Source: JAOPZY01 sp036495025 (GTDB taxonomy: Bacteria; Actinomycetota; CADDZG01; JAHWKV01; JAOPZY01). Taken from it: 9,387 bases of DNA. Made by a program: the position numbers and the translations under genes. The first letter of the stretch is position 1, and each line of letters opens with the position of its first letter. Location of the stretch: positions 1-9,387 of the forward strand of contig DASXNO010000171.1 in the NCBI GenBank assembly GCA_036495025.1, written 5' to 3'. The notes beneath the pieces were generated by a model. It did not search any database. It was given only the letters and a program-made list of their open reading frames with translations, and was not told the origin of the DNA. Of the stretch, positions 1 through 6,241 are shown in pieces.

Positions 1-101
1 TCGGTCCTGCACGTTCGTTTCGCCCGGACAGGGCCGGGGTCGGCGGAGGAGCCTCGCTAGCGATCTTTGTATGGTGAGGCGCGCATATGGCGGCTATTCA
101 T
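1..101. other. Intergenic region downstream of encapsulin
   Basis: No supported gene was seen on either strand. The only structure noted is a 10-base perfect palindrome, TCGCTAGCGA, at 54-63. The open frame on the plus strand that begins here runs antisense through the encapsulin gene and is not supported. Confidence 0.5.
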
Positions 102-140
102 AAAAAGAAGCTTGTGGTCCCCGTCAGGGCTTGAGCCACA
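102..140 (-). terminator. Possible intrinsic terminator after the encapsulin gene
   Basis: On the minus strand, TGTGG (136-140) can pair with CCACA (113-117), with an inner CCC/GGG helix between them. A run of five T (102-106) follows about six bases after the outer stem. The hairpin straddles the encapsulin stop codon, and its stem is short with internal loops, so this is a weak candidate. Its position at the end of the gene series is what makes it plausible. Confidence 0.3.
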
Positions 141-924
141 CGGCCGCTTCCGGAGTCGCGACCCGCAGGACGAAGCTCTCCTCGAGGTACAGGTGGATGG
201 TTTCGGCGTCGTGGTGGTCGTAGCCGATCGAGAGGTCCTGGCCGACCTCCAGCAGGAAGTCGTCACCTCGCTGGCTGACCACGACGCCGCCGCGGACTCC
301 AGGCGCCCACACGACCGGGCCCTCCAGCATCTCGCCGAGATGGTCGATCACCAGGCCGCTGAGCTCGACCACCTCGATGGCGGCCGTGTACGCATGGGGG
401 CCGAGCGCCAGGCCGAAGGGGCCGCTGATCCCGGCGTTGCGGAGCAGTTCCAGGGCCTGGGCGACCCGGCGGGGAAAGGCCTTGACGTCGTCGCCGAGCG
501 GGATCGGCTCGTGCGTCGACGCCTCGGCGATCCCCCGGATCCCCGACTGCTCCAGCCCGTGGAAGACCGCCGAGTTCTCGGCGATGGCGATGCGGTGGGC
601 GGCGTCGTCCAGGGGGGTCAGATCCGAGTCCACCGCCCCCCGCTCGTGGTCCGCGAGGACGTCGCGGGAGAGGATGAAGTCGCTGCGCAGCTCGACGGCC
701 GGCAGGACGACTCGCTGCACGGCGGTGACACCGTCCGCAGGTTCGACGGCGAGCGGCTTCACCCGCCCGAGGGTCGCCGAGGAGAAGTGCCAGCCGTAGG
801 GCCCGCCGTAGTCGACGAGCTTGCGGGCGCCAAGGGAGGCGCCAAGGCGCTGGCGGGCCTCGCCGTCGAGAAGCGACCAGCCCGCGTCGGAGATCGGAGC
901 CAGCTGGCGAAGAAGATGGTTCAT
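124..924 (-). CDS. Encapsulin nanocompartment shell protein (Family 1, HK97 fold, linocin-like)
   Basis: This is the self-assembling shell protein of an encapsulin nanocompartment (266 aa, against 264 in Thermotoga maritima). It should form a closed icosahedral shell in the cytoplasm enclosing EncFtn, where oxidised iron is stored. Family features in order are LAPISDAGW (8-16), ARKLVDYGGPYGW (33-45), PAVELRSDF (75-83), HERG (93-96), FHGLEQSGIRG (121-131), ISGPFGLAL (166-174), VVSQRGDDF (215-223), GQDLSIGYD (228-236), YLEESFVLRV (246-255) and TPEA (257-260). Length and motifs run end to end without breaks. By alignment to T. maritima, the flavin-stacking Trp87 is replaced by Asp88. The ATG overlaps the EncFtn stop (ATGA). 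An AAAGGGG Shine-Dalgarno (932-938) sits inside the codons of the targeting peptide, so cargo and shell are translationally coupled. Confidence 0.96.
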   Translation of the reverse strand: MNHLLRQLAPISDAGWSLLDGEARQRLGASLGARKLVDYGGPYGWHFSSATLGRVKPLAVEPADGVTAVQRVVLPAVELRSDFILSRDVLADHERGAVDSDLTPLDDAAHRIAIAENSAVFHGLEQSGIRGIAEASTHEPIPLGDDVKAFPRRVAQALELLRNAGISGPFGLALGPHAYTAAIEVVELSGLVIDHLGEMLEGPVVWAPGVRGGVVVSQRGDDFLLEVGQDLSIGYDHHDAETIHLYLEESFVLRVATPEAAVWLKP

Positions 925-1331
925 TCCGGGACCCCTTTCAAACCTCCAATGCCGAGAGACCCGGACGTGTCGATCGGTCCGGGTGGGTGCGTGCTGTGAG
1001 CCTCGGCACCGGATTCGGGCTCGGCCTCTGCCTCCGCCTCCTCGCCGTGCTCGACGATGTCGCCCTCCTGGAAGAGGATCCCCTGGGCGATCTCACGCCA
1101 GCGCGGCTTGCGCCGCAGGAGGAACTCCAGGTCCATGCTGAAGTGCTTGAACTCCTCCCCCTGGGCGTCGCGCATGATGGCTCGGGCCTCGGCGTCGGTC
1201 TCCACCGCGATCCGCTGCTCATACCAGCCGATGGCCTCGGCCTCCTCCTGCAGCGACGTGGAGATGCGGGCGAAGGTACGGATGTGGTCGGGAAGGTCGC
1301 CCGGTGGCTCGTGGTACTGGTCAGTTCCCAA
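921..1331 (-). CDS. Encapsulated ferritin-like cargo protein (EncFtn) with encapsulin-targeting peptide
   Basis: This is an encapsulin cargo ferroxidase (136 aa). The N-terminal YHEPPGDLP and a two-helix half-ferritin (about 13-90) match the EncFtn family, which assembles into annular decamers with active sites at subunit interfaces. Against the Rhodospirillum rubrum protein with a two-residue offset, Glu30, Glu60 and His63 match its ferroxidase residues Glu32, Glu62 and His65. Glu29, Glu32 and Trp36 also match. An acidic Glu/Ala and Pro/Gly linker (about 94-123) ends in SLGIGGLKG (125-133), the known type of encapsulin cargo-loading peptide. The start is TTG: no ATG or GTG exists between it and the in-frame stop at 1365-1367, and GGGGGAG lies 5 bases upstream. 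Its stop overlaps the encapsulin start. Confidence 0.95.
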   Translation of the reverse strand: MGTDQYHEPPGDLPDHIRTFARISTSLQEEAEAIGWYEQRIAVETDAEARAIMRDAQGEEFKHFSMDLEFLLRRKPRWREIAQGILFQEGDIVEHGEEAEAEAEPESGAEAHSTHPPGPIDTSGSLGIGGLKGVPE

Positions 1332-1336
1332 TGGTT

Positions 1337-1343
1337 CTCCCCC
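1337..1343 (-). promoter_or_regulatory. Ribosome binding site supporting the TTG start of EncFtn
   Basis: The minus strand reads GGGGGAG, containing the GGAG core, 5 bases before the TTG at 1331. Together with the upstream in-frame TAG at 1365-1367, this supports TTG as the real start. Confidence 0.6.
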
Positions 1344-1415
1344 GTCTCGAGCGTCGTGGTCTGTCTACAGCAAACGCGCCTCGTCGTGCCCCCCGTCTTC
1401 GCGTAGTCCTCGCGC

Positions 1416-1676
1416 TCAGCAGTCGTCGTGGCCGGTGCGCTGCCACGAGAGCGAGTCGCCCAGCGGGACCCCGTTGTCGTCGACCATCCGGCAGTGCCCG
1501 TCGACGACGACCTCCCGCGGCATGCGCTGCAGCCACGCCACGAGATGGCTCATCGGGCTGAGCGCTCCGGCGGGCGTGGCGGCGGGGCCGAGCATCAGGA
1601 CACATGCAGCCACGAGAGACGTAGCGAGGGTCCCGAGGCGGAGCCAGATCCTTCCTGATCGCATCGAGGGTTGCAT
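1416..1676 (-). CDS. Small predicted secreted protein, unknown function
   Basis: I do not recognise this 86-aa protein. An Arg-containing N-region (MQPSMRSGRIWLR) is followed by a hydrophobic core (about 14-30) and a candidate signal-peptidase site near AGA (36-38), leaving a mature part of about 48 residues. The mature part contains Trp48, the segment VVVDGHCRM (Cys62) and a C-terminal Cys86, which could form a disulfide, and it ends GHDDC. The start is supported by an exact AGGAGGTG sequence 7 bases upstream; an in-frame ATG four codons later is less well placed. It lies between qcrB and the ferritin gene, all in the same direction. A role outside the membrane, for example in respiratory complex assembly, is only a guess from position. 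Confidence 0.7.
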   Translation of the reverse strand: MQPSMRSGRIWLRLGTLATSLVAACVLMLGPAATPAGALSPMSHLVAWLQRMPREVVVDGHCRMVDDNGVPLGDSLSWQRTGHDDC

Positions 1677-1683
1677 CGGGATT

Positions 1684-1691
1684 CACCTCCT
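1684..1691 (-). promoter_or_regulatory. Strong ribosome binding site of the small secreted protein
   Basis: The minus strand reads AGGAGGTG here, a full match to the anti-Shine-Dalgarno sequence, 7 bases before the ATG at 1676. It decides the start codon. It is the strongest such site seen in the window, while the respiratory genes mostly rely on coupling. This suggests the small protein is translated independently of qcrB. Confidence 0.8.
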
Positions 1692-1751
1692 GGGGGTTGC
1701 CTACTTGGCTAGTACCCGGGGTGCAAGGGACGTATGCCTGGGGCACGGGCG

Positions 1752-3206
1752 CTACTCCCCCCGGCGCCGGCGCAGGAGGCGCCAGGCCCCCAGCGCGCCG
1801 GCGACGAACCCCGCCAGCCCCCACCGGGCCGCCCCGCTCCCGCCCCCCGGCCCAGCCCCGGCGCCGCCCGCCACAGCAAGGGCAGGCTCGGCGCGTGCAT
1901 GCCGGGCTCGCTCCCAGGTATCCAGGCGCAGTGCCACCATGAGGCGGTACGTGAGCCAGCCCACCAGGATCGGCAGCACGATGCCCAGGATCCGAAGCGA
2001 CCAGGTCACCCATTCGACCGGGAGCTGGAACCACTTCGCCACCAGGTCGTTCAGGCCGCCGAACAGCAGCACGGCATAGAACGTCAGCGTCGCCATGCCG
2101 AGCGCGGTGTGGACGGGGCGGTCCCGGGGCCGGTCGAGGATGTGGTGGGGTGCGTAGTCGCCGGTCCGCCAGGCCTCGAGGAACGGCCAGGCGTACAGCA
2201 GCCCGAACGTGATGCCCGGCAGCACCACGGCCGGGAGGAACACGTTGGGGATCTCGAGGCCGAAGATCGTGAACTGCCAGGCCGGGAACAGCCGCAGCGC
2301 CCCCTCCAGCCAACCGAGGTACCAGTCCGGCTGGGCAGGCGAGCTCACCTGTGCCGCGGCGTACGGGCCGTAGAGCCATACAGGGTTGATCTGCACCAGG
2401 CCCCCGAGGAAGGACAGCACGGCGGCCACGCCGAAGAACAGACCCACCGACTTCGTCGCGTAGGTGGGCCAGAGCCGCTCCCCCACCACGTTGGTCTCTG
2501 CCGCCCCCGGGATCAGGAACTGGGTGTGCTTCTGGCGCCACACGATGGCGAGGTGGGCACCGAGGATCCCGGCGATGGCGGCGGGGATCAGCAGCACGTG
2601 GATGATGAACAGCCGCCCGATGATCTGCGGCGACCCGAACTTGCCGCCGAAGACCAGGAACGCCATCCACGGGCCGATGAACGGGATCGAGATGGCGACG
2701 GAATAGGCGATCCGGAGTCCCACGCCCGACAGCAGGTCGTCGGGCAGCGAGTAGCCCGTGAAGCCGTTGAAGATGGAGAGGATCATCAGCGTCATGCCGA
2801 GCACCCAGTTGATCTCCCGGGGCCGGCGGAACGCACTCGTGAAGAAGATGCGGCACAGGTGGGCGACGATGGCGGCGATGAAGACGACGGCCGCCCAGTG
2901 GTGGATCTGGCGGATCACGAGCCCCATCCGGACGTCGAAGCTGAGCCGCACCACCGAGCCATACGCGCTCGACACGTCTGACCCGTTCAGGGGCGTGTAG
3001 TGGCCCGAGTAGACGGTCTTGGCGGTGCTGGCGTCGAAGAAGAACGTGAGGAAGACCCCGGTGGCGATCAGCACCACGAAGCAGTACATCGCGATCTCGC
3101 CGAGCAGGAACGCCCAGTGGTCGGGGAAGACCTTGTTGAGCGCCTCCTCCGCGAACGCTGCGGCCCCGAGGCGGTCGTCGATCCAGGCGGCGAGTTTCTT
3201 AAGCAT
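1752..3206 (-). CDS. qcrB: Cytochrome b subunit of bc1 complex with extra C-terminal membrane tail
   Basis: This is the quinol-oxidising diheme cytochrome b (484 aa from ATG 3206, MLKKLAAW). Heme ligands are His102 and His116 in the first pair, and His203 and His218 in the second. The second pair has one extra spacer residue, as in b6-like and actinobacterial proteins. The Qo loop has PDWY (293-296) in place of the mitochondrial PEWY. RQIHHWAAVVF and FRRPREINW closely resemble actinobacterial QcrB. The N- and C-terminal halves are fused, with about eight core helices up to residue 424. Beyond that is an Ala/Gly-rich linker (about 437-460), one further hydrophobic segment (462-478) and a terminal RRRRGE. 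Shorter than many actinobacterial QcrB proteins but otherwise complete, it ends the coupled respiratory block. A 75-base gap follows. Confidence 0.95.
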   Translation of the reverse strand: MLKKLAAWIDDRLGAAAFAEEALNKVFPDHWAFLLGEIAMYCFVVLIATGVFLTFFFDASTAKTVYSGHYTPLNGSDVSSAYGSVVRLSFDVRMGLVIRQIHHWAAVVFIAAIVAHLCRIFFTSAFRRPREINWVLGMTLMILSIFNGFTGYSLPDDLLSGVGLRIAYSVAISIPFIGPWMAFLVFGGKFGSPQIIGRLFIIHVLLIPAAIAGILGAHLAIVWRQKHTQFLIPGAAETNVVGERLWPTYATKSVGLFFGVAAVLSFLGGLVQINPVWLYGPYAAAQVSSPAQPDWYLGWLEGALRLFPAWQFTIFGLEIPNVFLPAVVLPGITFGLLYAWPFLEAWRTGDYAPHHILDRPRDRPVHTALGMATLTFYAVLLFGGLNDLVAKWFQLPVEWVTWSLRILGIVLPILVGWLTYRLMVALRLDTWERARHARAEPALAVAGGAGAGPGGGSGAARWGLAGFVAGALGAWRLLRRRRGE

Positions 3207-3211
3207 CGTTC

Positions 3212-4048
3212 CTACGCATGGCCGCGGTTCCAGAAGCCGGGGCCGACCGGCTCGGTGTAGTCGCTCCGGGCGACGAGGTAGCCCTCCGCGTCGACGTCCA
3301 GCGGCAACTGCGGCAGGGGCGTCGTCGCCGGGCCGGCCGCGGGCCTCGCCCCGTCCAGCACCTCGAAGACCGACTGGTGGCAGGGGCAGTAGAGCTCCTT
3401 GGAGTCGGCCCGGTACAGGCCCACCGGGCATCCCGCATGGGTGCAGATCTTGGAGAATCCGACGACGTCGCCGGGGGCCCAGCCCTCCCGGCCCGGGAGG
3501 GGCCGGTAGTCGCCCACCGGCAGCCGGATCAGCAGGGTCTGGGAGTCCTCCGTGCCGATCGCTCCCTCGGGGAAGACGGTGAGCACGCCGTCGACGGGGA
3601 CGTCGGCGGGACGGATCGGCTGCCCGGCGTCGGTGACGGCCCGGGAGCCCTTCCGCCACGAGGTGTGGAAGAGGGCCCGGCCGGGACGAGTGCCCAGCGA
3701 CCGGATGGGGAAGACGGCAGCGATGCCGAACGCCCCCAGCGACACGGCCAGCAGCCGGCCGAGGAACCGCCGGCGCCCGATGGTGGCCACGCTTTCGTCC
3801 AACTGCTCTTCAACCTGCTCGAGCTCGGTGGCCCGGCCGAGCCTCACCTTGCGGGGCTGCACGAACGGGCCGGTGGGCATGAGGTGCTTGGCCCACGCGA
3901 TCAGCCCGACGGCGAGGCCCCCGAGTCCGACGCCGAGCAGGATGCCCTCGAGCTGGGGTTGGCCCCCCAGGACGTAGACCACCGCCAGCCCGAGCGAGGC
4001 CAGCGCGCTCAGCACGAACGCGAGGGCCGCAAGCCGGGCGCCGCCCAT
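3212..4048 (-). CDS. qcrA: Rieske iron-sulfur subunit of bc1 complex, three-membrane-helix actinobacterial type
   Basis: This is the [2Fe-2S] protein that takes the first electron from quinol at the Qo site (278 aa). The cluster motifs are CTHAGC (Cys202, His204, Cys207) and CPCHQS (Cys221, Cys223, His224, Ser226). All four ligands and the disulfide cysteines are present. Hydrophobic segments lie at about 5-27, 34-52 and 97-115. An acidic, Glu-rich stretch and GRRRFLGRLL (91-100) come before the third. That twin-arginine motif matches the known actinobacterial Rieske proteins whose first two helices use Sec/YidC and whose third, with the folded cluster domain, uses Tat. The ATG overlaps the qcrC stop (ATGA), and qcrB begins 5 bases after its stop. 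This three-helix form is the best lineage marker in the window. Confidence 0.96.
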   Translation of the reverse strand: MGGARLAALAFVLSALASLGLAVVYVLGGQPQLEGILLGVGLGGLAVGLIAWAKHLMPTGPFVQPRKVRLGRATELEQVEEQLDESVATIGRRRFLGRLLAVSLGAFGIAAVFPIRSLGTRPGRALFHTSWRKGSRAVTDAGQPIRPADVPVDGVLTVFPEGAIGTEDSQTLLIRLPVGDYRPLPGREGWAPGDVVGFSKICTHAGCPVGLYRADSKELYCPCHQSVFEVLDGARPAAGPATTPLPQLPLDVDAEGYLVARSDYTEPVGPGFWNRGHA

Positions 4049-4944
4049 CAGTGGGTCCCCCCGCCGCCGGCCTCGCCGTGGCCCGCGCCGTGCCCGGCTC
4101 CCCCGTGGTGGCCGGGCTTCGGCAGCCCGGTACCGATCCAGCGGGTCAGCAGCACGAGGATGGCCAGGCCCACGAGCCACCCGACCGCCCCCTCGGCAAC
4201 CGGGCCGATCCGGCCCAGCTCGAAGCCGCCCGGACTCTTGGCGTGCTGGAGGGCGACGACGTAGCGCGCGATCGAGTCCACCTGGTCGTCGGGGAAGGCG
4301 CTGGGCCCGAACACCGGCATGCCCGGGGGCCCCGTGCGCATCGCCTCGGCCACCTGGGTCGGGGTCGTCTTGAGCAGCGGCGGGGCGACGAGGCCTTTCT
4401 GCAGCAGCACGTAGCCGTTCACCACGCCCGGCTTGCCCGTCGCCAGGGCACCCCCTTCGCCGGTCGTGGAGTGGCAGGCGGCACAGTTGGCCTGGTAGAG
4501 GTTCAACCCCTGCGTCAGGTTGCCCCGTGACAGGTCCACGACCGGGATCTGGGGGCCGGGCGTGCCGAGCGACTGGACGTAGGCGACGATCGCGGCGATG
4601 GCCTCCGGAGGATAGGCGGGGTTGCGGTGGAGCGCATCCTTCTGGCCGGGGTCGGTGACCGGCATGCGGCCGGTGGTCAGCATGAAGTCCGTCAGCGCCG
4701 GTCCGCTCGTCCCCTCGAGCAACGTCGGGCCGTTGGCCGTGCCCTGCCCCCGGTTGCCGTGGCACCAGGCGCAGTCACGCTGGTAGAGCTGCGCACCGTT
4801 GCCTGCGGTCGGCGAGACGACACCCCCGGCCGGGCGGTAGGGGGCGGGCTGGCTCTGCAAGTAGGAGCAGCCGACCCCGACCAGGGCCCCAACCAGGGCC
4901 AGGAGCACGAGGGCGGGCAGGAGGAGGAGGCGCCCGCGTCTCAC
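4048..4944 (-). CDS. qcrC: Diheme cytochrome c subunit of actinobacterial-type bc1 complex
   Basis: This is the c-type cytochrome subunit of quinol:cytochrome c reductase (298 aa). It passes electrons from the Rieske centre toward the terminal oxidase on the outer face. The GTG start overlaps the ctaG stop (GTGA). Residues 5-25 form a hydrophobic signal/anchor ending at Cys26, where a non-classical lipobox (VGVGC) leaves lipidation uncertain. Domain 1 has CAWCH (Cys58, Cys61, His62), with Met94 in GRMP a likely axial ligand. Domain 2 has CAACH (Cys154, Cys157, His158) and Met209 in PGMP. A single anchor lies at about 253-269. A Gly/His-rich tail follows (residues 279-298, five His) and should face the cytoplasm. 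Two heme domains plus a C-terminal anchor is the known actinobacterial QcrC layout. The ATGA overlap couples it to qcrA. Confidence 0.95.
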   Translation of the reverse strand: MRRGRLLLLPALVLLALVGALVGVGCSYLQSQPAPYRPAGGVVSPTAGNGAQLYQRDCAWCHGNRGQGTANGPTLLEGTSGPALTDFMLTTGRMPVTDPGQKDALHRNPAYPPEAIAAIVAYVQSLGTPGPQIPVVDLSRGNLTQGLNLYQANCAACHSTTGEGGALATGKPGVVNGYVLLQKGLVAPPLLKTTPTQVAEAMRTGPPGMPVFGPSAFPDDQVDSIARYVVALQHAKSPGGFELGRIGPVAEGAVGWLVGLAILVLLTRWIGTGLPKPGHHGGAGHGAGHGEAGGGGTH

Positions 4945-5864
4945 GCCCGGCTCCGTCCGGAGGTGGGCGTACCGGCAGCACCCAGGAAGGGGGCGGTGGC
5001 CGTCTCCGCGGCGCGGACCCTGCGGTCCACGTCCTCGAACCACCGCAGGGCAAGGAAGATCACCGTGAGGAAGTAGACCGCGCCGGGCGGGATCCACATG
5101 ATGGCGCCGGCGACCTGCTGGTCGGCGAGGGGGGTGGTTCCCCACAGGGCAGCTCCGGCCCCGTAGATCGGATACAGCGCCGTCGAGGAGAACGTGATGA
5201 GGGCACCGAGGGCGGCGCCGGCGAGCATGGTGACGAAGACGAGGAGCATCGCCGGGCCGTAGCCGAGCCTCCGGCGGGGCGCGGCGTCGATGACCAGCGC
5301 CCAGAACGCGAGCGCCGAGACCAGGAACGTCAGGTGCTCCACGGCGTGCAGGGCCGGGTGCGTGACGGCGGCCTGGTACGGGCCGGGCAGGTGCCAGCCC
5401 CACAGGGCGGCCACGGTGGCAACGAGGACGACCAGCGGGTTGAGCACGACCGTGGCGGCCCGGCGAAGGCGCCGGCGGGCGGCGACGGCCCCGAGGCCGC
5501 TCCGGGACGACGCCGGGAGGCCGAGGAACATGACGAGGCCCGGCCGGCCGTAGACGAGCAGTGGCGGGGCCACGATCAGAAGGATGAGGTGCTGGACCAT
5601 GTGGACCGACAGCAGGGTGCCGGCCAGGGCGTCGACCGGGGAGACGAGGGCAGCCGCCAGCATGGCCAGGCCCGCGAAGAACGAGACCGCCTGGCGGGGC
5701 CGGACGAGACTGGCGCGGCCGCGCCGCAGCCTGGCCCACCCGAGGCCGTAGAGGAGGGCGGCGGCGCCGAGGCCAGCGACCACGAGCGGGTCGAAGGTCC
5801 AGGCCCCCCAGACCCCGGAGGGCGCAACGACGGCCACGGGGCCTACGCCGGCGACGGGATGCAT
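4941..5864 (-). CDS. ctaG: Cytochrome c oxidase assembly factor CtaG (Caa3_CtaG family)
   Basis: This is an integral membrane protein of the caa3-type CtaG family, implicated in copper-centre assembly of the oxidase (307 aa from ATG 5864). Hydrophobic segments are visible at about 26-44, 58-78, 88-106, 138-157, 176-193, 204-224 and 253-274, giving about seven helices. Family motifs are HMVQH (His88, His92) followed by LILLIVAPPLL, HAVEH (His173, His177), and PLADQQVAGAIMWIP (about 245-259). The histidine pairs are plausible copper ligands, which is inference. The chosen ATG overlaps the upstream gene by 22 bases and has no clear Shine-Dalgarno sequence. A GTG at 5837, just after the upstream stop, is an alternative that would shorten the protein by nine residues. 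The stop TGA overlaps the GTG start of qcrC. Confidence 0.93.
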   Translation of the reverse strand: MHPVAGVGPVAVVAPSGVWGAWTFDPLVVAGLGAAALLYGLGWARLRRGRASLVRPRQAVSFFAGLAMLAAALVSPVDALAGTLLSVHMVQHLILLIVAPPLLVYGRPGLVMFLGLPASSRSGLGAVAARRRLRRAATVVLNPLVVLVATVAALWGWHLPGPYQAAVTHPALHAVEHLTFLVSALAFWALVIDAAPRRRLGYGPAMLLVFVTMLAGAALGALITFSSTALYPIYGAGAALWGTTPLADQQVAGAIMWIPPGAVYFLTVIFLALRWFEDVDRRVRAAETATAPFLGAAGTPTSGRSRA

Positions 5865-6241
5865 CGGGAGAAGAAGGCCAGGGGGAGAAAGCTCCCCAGG
5901 ATCATGAGGAGGAACAGGCCGTTGCTCATCATCCCCGCGACGGCGAGCCACGAAGCCCGCTCGCCGGGGGTCGGGTCGTGGCCCCGGAGCTGGCGCCAGC
6001 AGCGGTAGGAGACCACCAGGGCGACAGCGGTGACGACCGCGGCGAGGGCGCTCACGACCGCCACGACCGGCCGGAACCCCCCGGACGCCAGGAAGTGCGA
6101 CCCCGCCGGGGCGCAGGCGCCGGTGTCCGTCACGTTGTAGCTGATGATGAACTGGCCGCTCCAGGCGGAGGGCCCCGCCAGGACGGTGAACCACTGGACC
6201 ACGAGGCCCCGGTGTGCCCGGACGTAGGCGAGGGTGCTCAC
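5843..6241 (-). CDS. Uncharacterised three-helix membrane protein in the oxidase operon
   Basis: I do not recognise this 132-aa protein with certainty. The GTG start overlaps the coxC stop (GTGA), and the reading frame continues to a TAG inside the ctaG start region. Three hydrophobic segments are visible, at about 13-34, 56-79 and 97-124. Between the first two is a short outward loop with a lone Cys43. After the second come YRCWRQL (Cys81) and a polar loop. The first helix reads WFTVLAGPSAWSGQF and carries a Trp-Gly-Pro pattern. Small proteins of this general build sit between subunit III and CtaG in some caa3-type clusters, from general memory rather than a search. By position it may be an accessory oxidase subunit or assembly helper, but no function can be read from the sequence. 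Coupling on both sides supports a real gene. Confidence 0.85.
   Translation of the reverse strand: MSTLAYVRAHRGLVVQWFTVLAGPSAWSGQFIISYNVTDTGACAPAGSHFLASGGFRPVVAVVSALAAVVTAVALVVSYRCWRQLRGHDPTPGERASWLAVAGMMSNGLFLLMILGSFLPLAFFSRCIPSPA

Noticed and set aside
54..63. Ten-base perfect palindrome TCGCTAGCGA as an attachment or operator site
   Set aside because: It is short, occurs once and has no adjacent gene start or recombinase, so chance is sufficient in GC-rich DNA.
67..999. Plus-strand open frame antisense to encapsulin
   Set aside because: It covers the encapsulin gene in full, has a biased composition and lacks recognisable motifs.
1677..1751. Promoter or terminator between qcrB and the small secreted gene
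   Set aside because: No convincing -35/-10 pair and no hairpin followed by a T-run were found. Only the ribosome binding site is clear.
1321..2856. Long minus-strand frame overlapping qcrB, the small protein and the gap in another frame
   Set aside because: It is rich in Arg, Pro and Gly without family features. The qcrB frame carries all heme ligands, and the small protein frame has the exact ribosome binding site.
1734..2981. Plus-strand open frame antisense to qcrB
   Set aside because: This is a charged, Pro/Arg/Gly/His-rich shadow of a clear cytochrome b gene with no family motifs.
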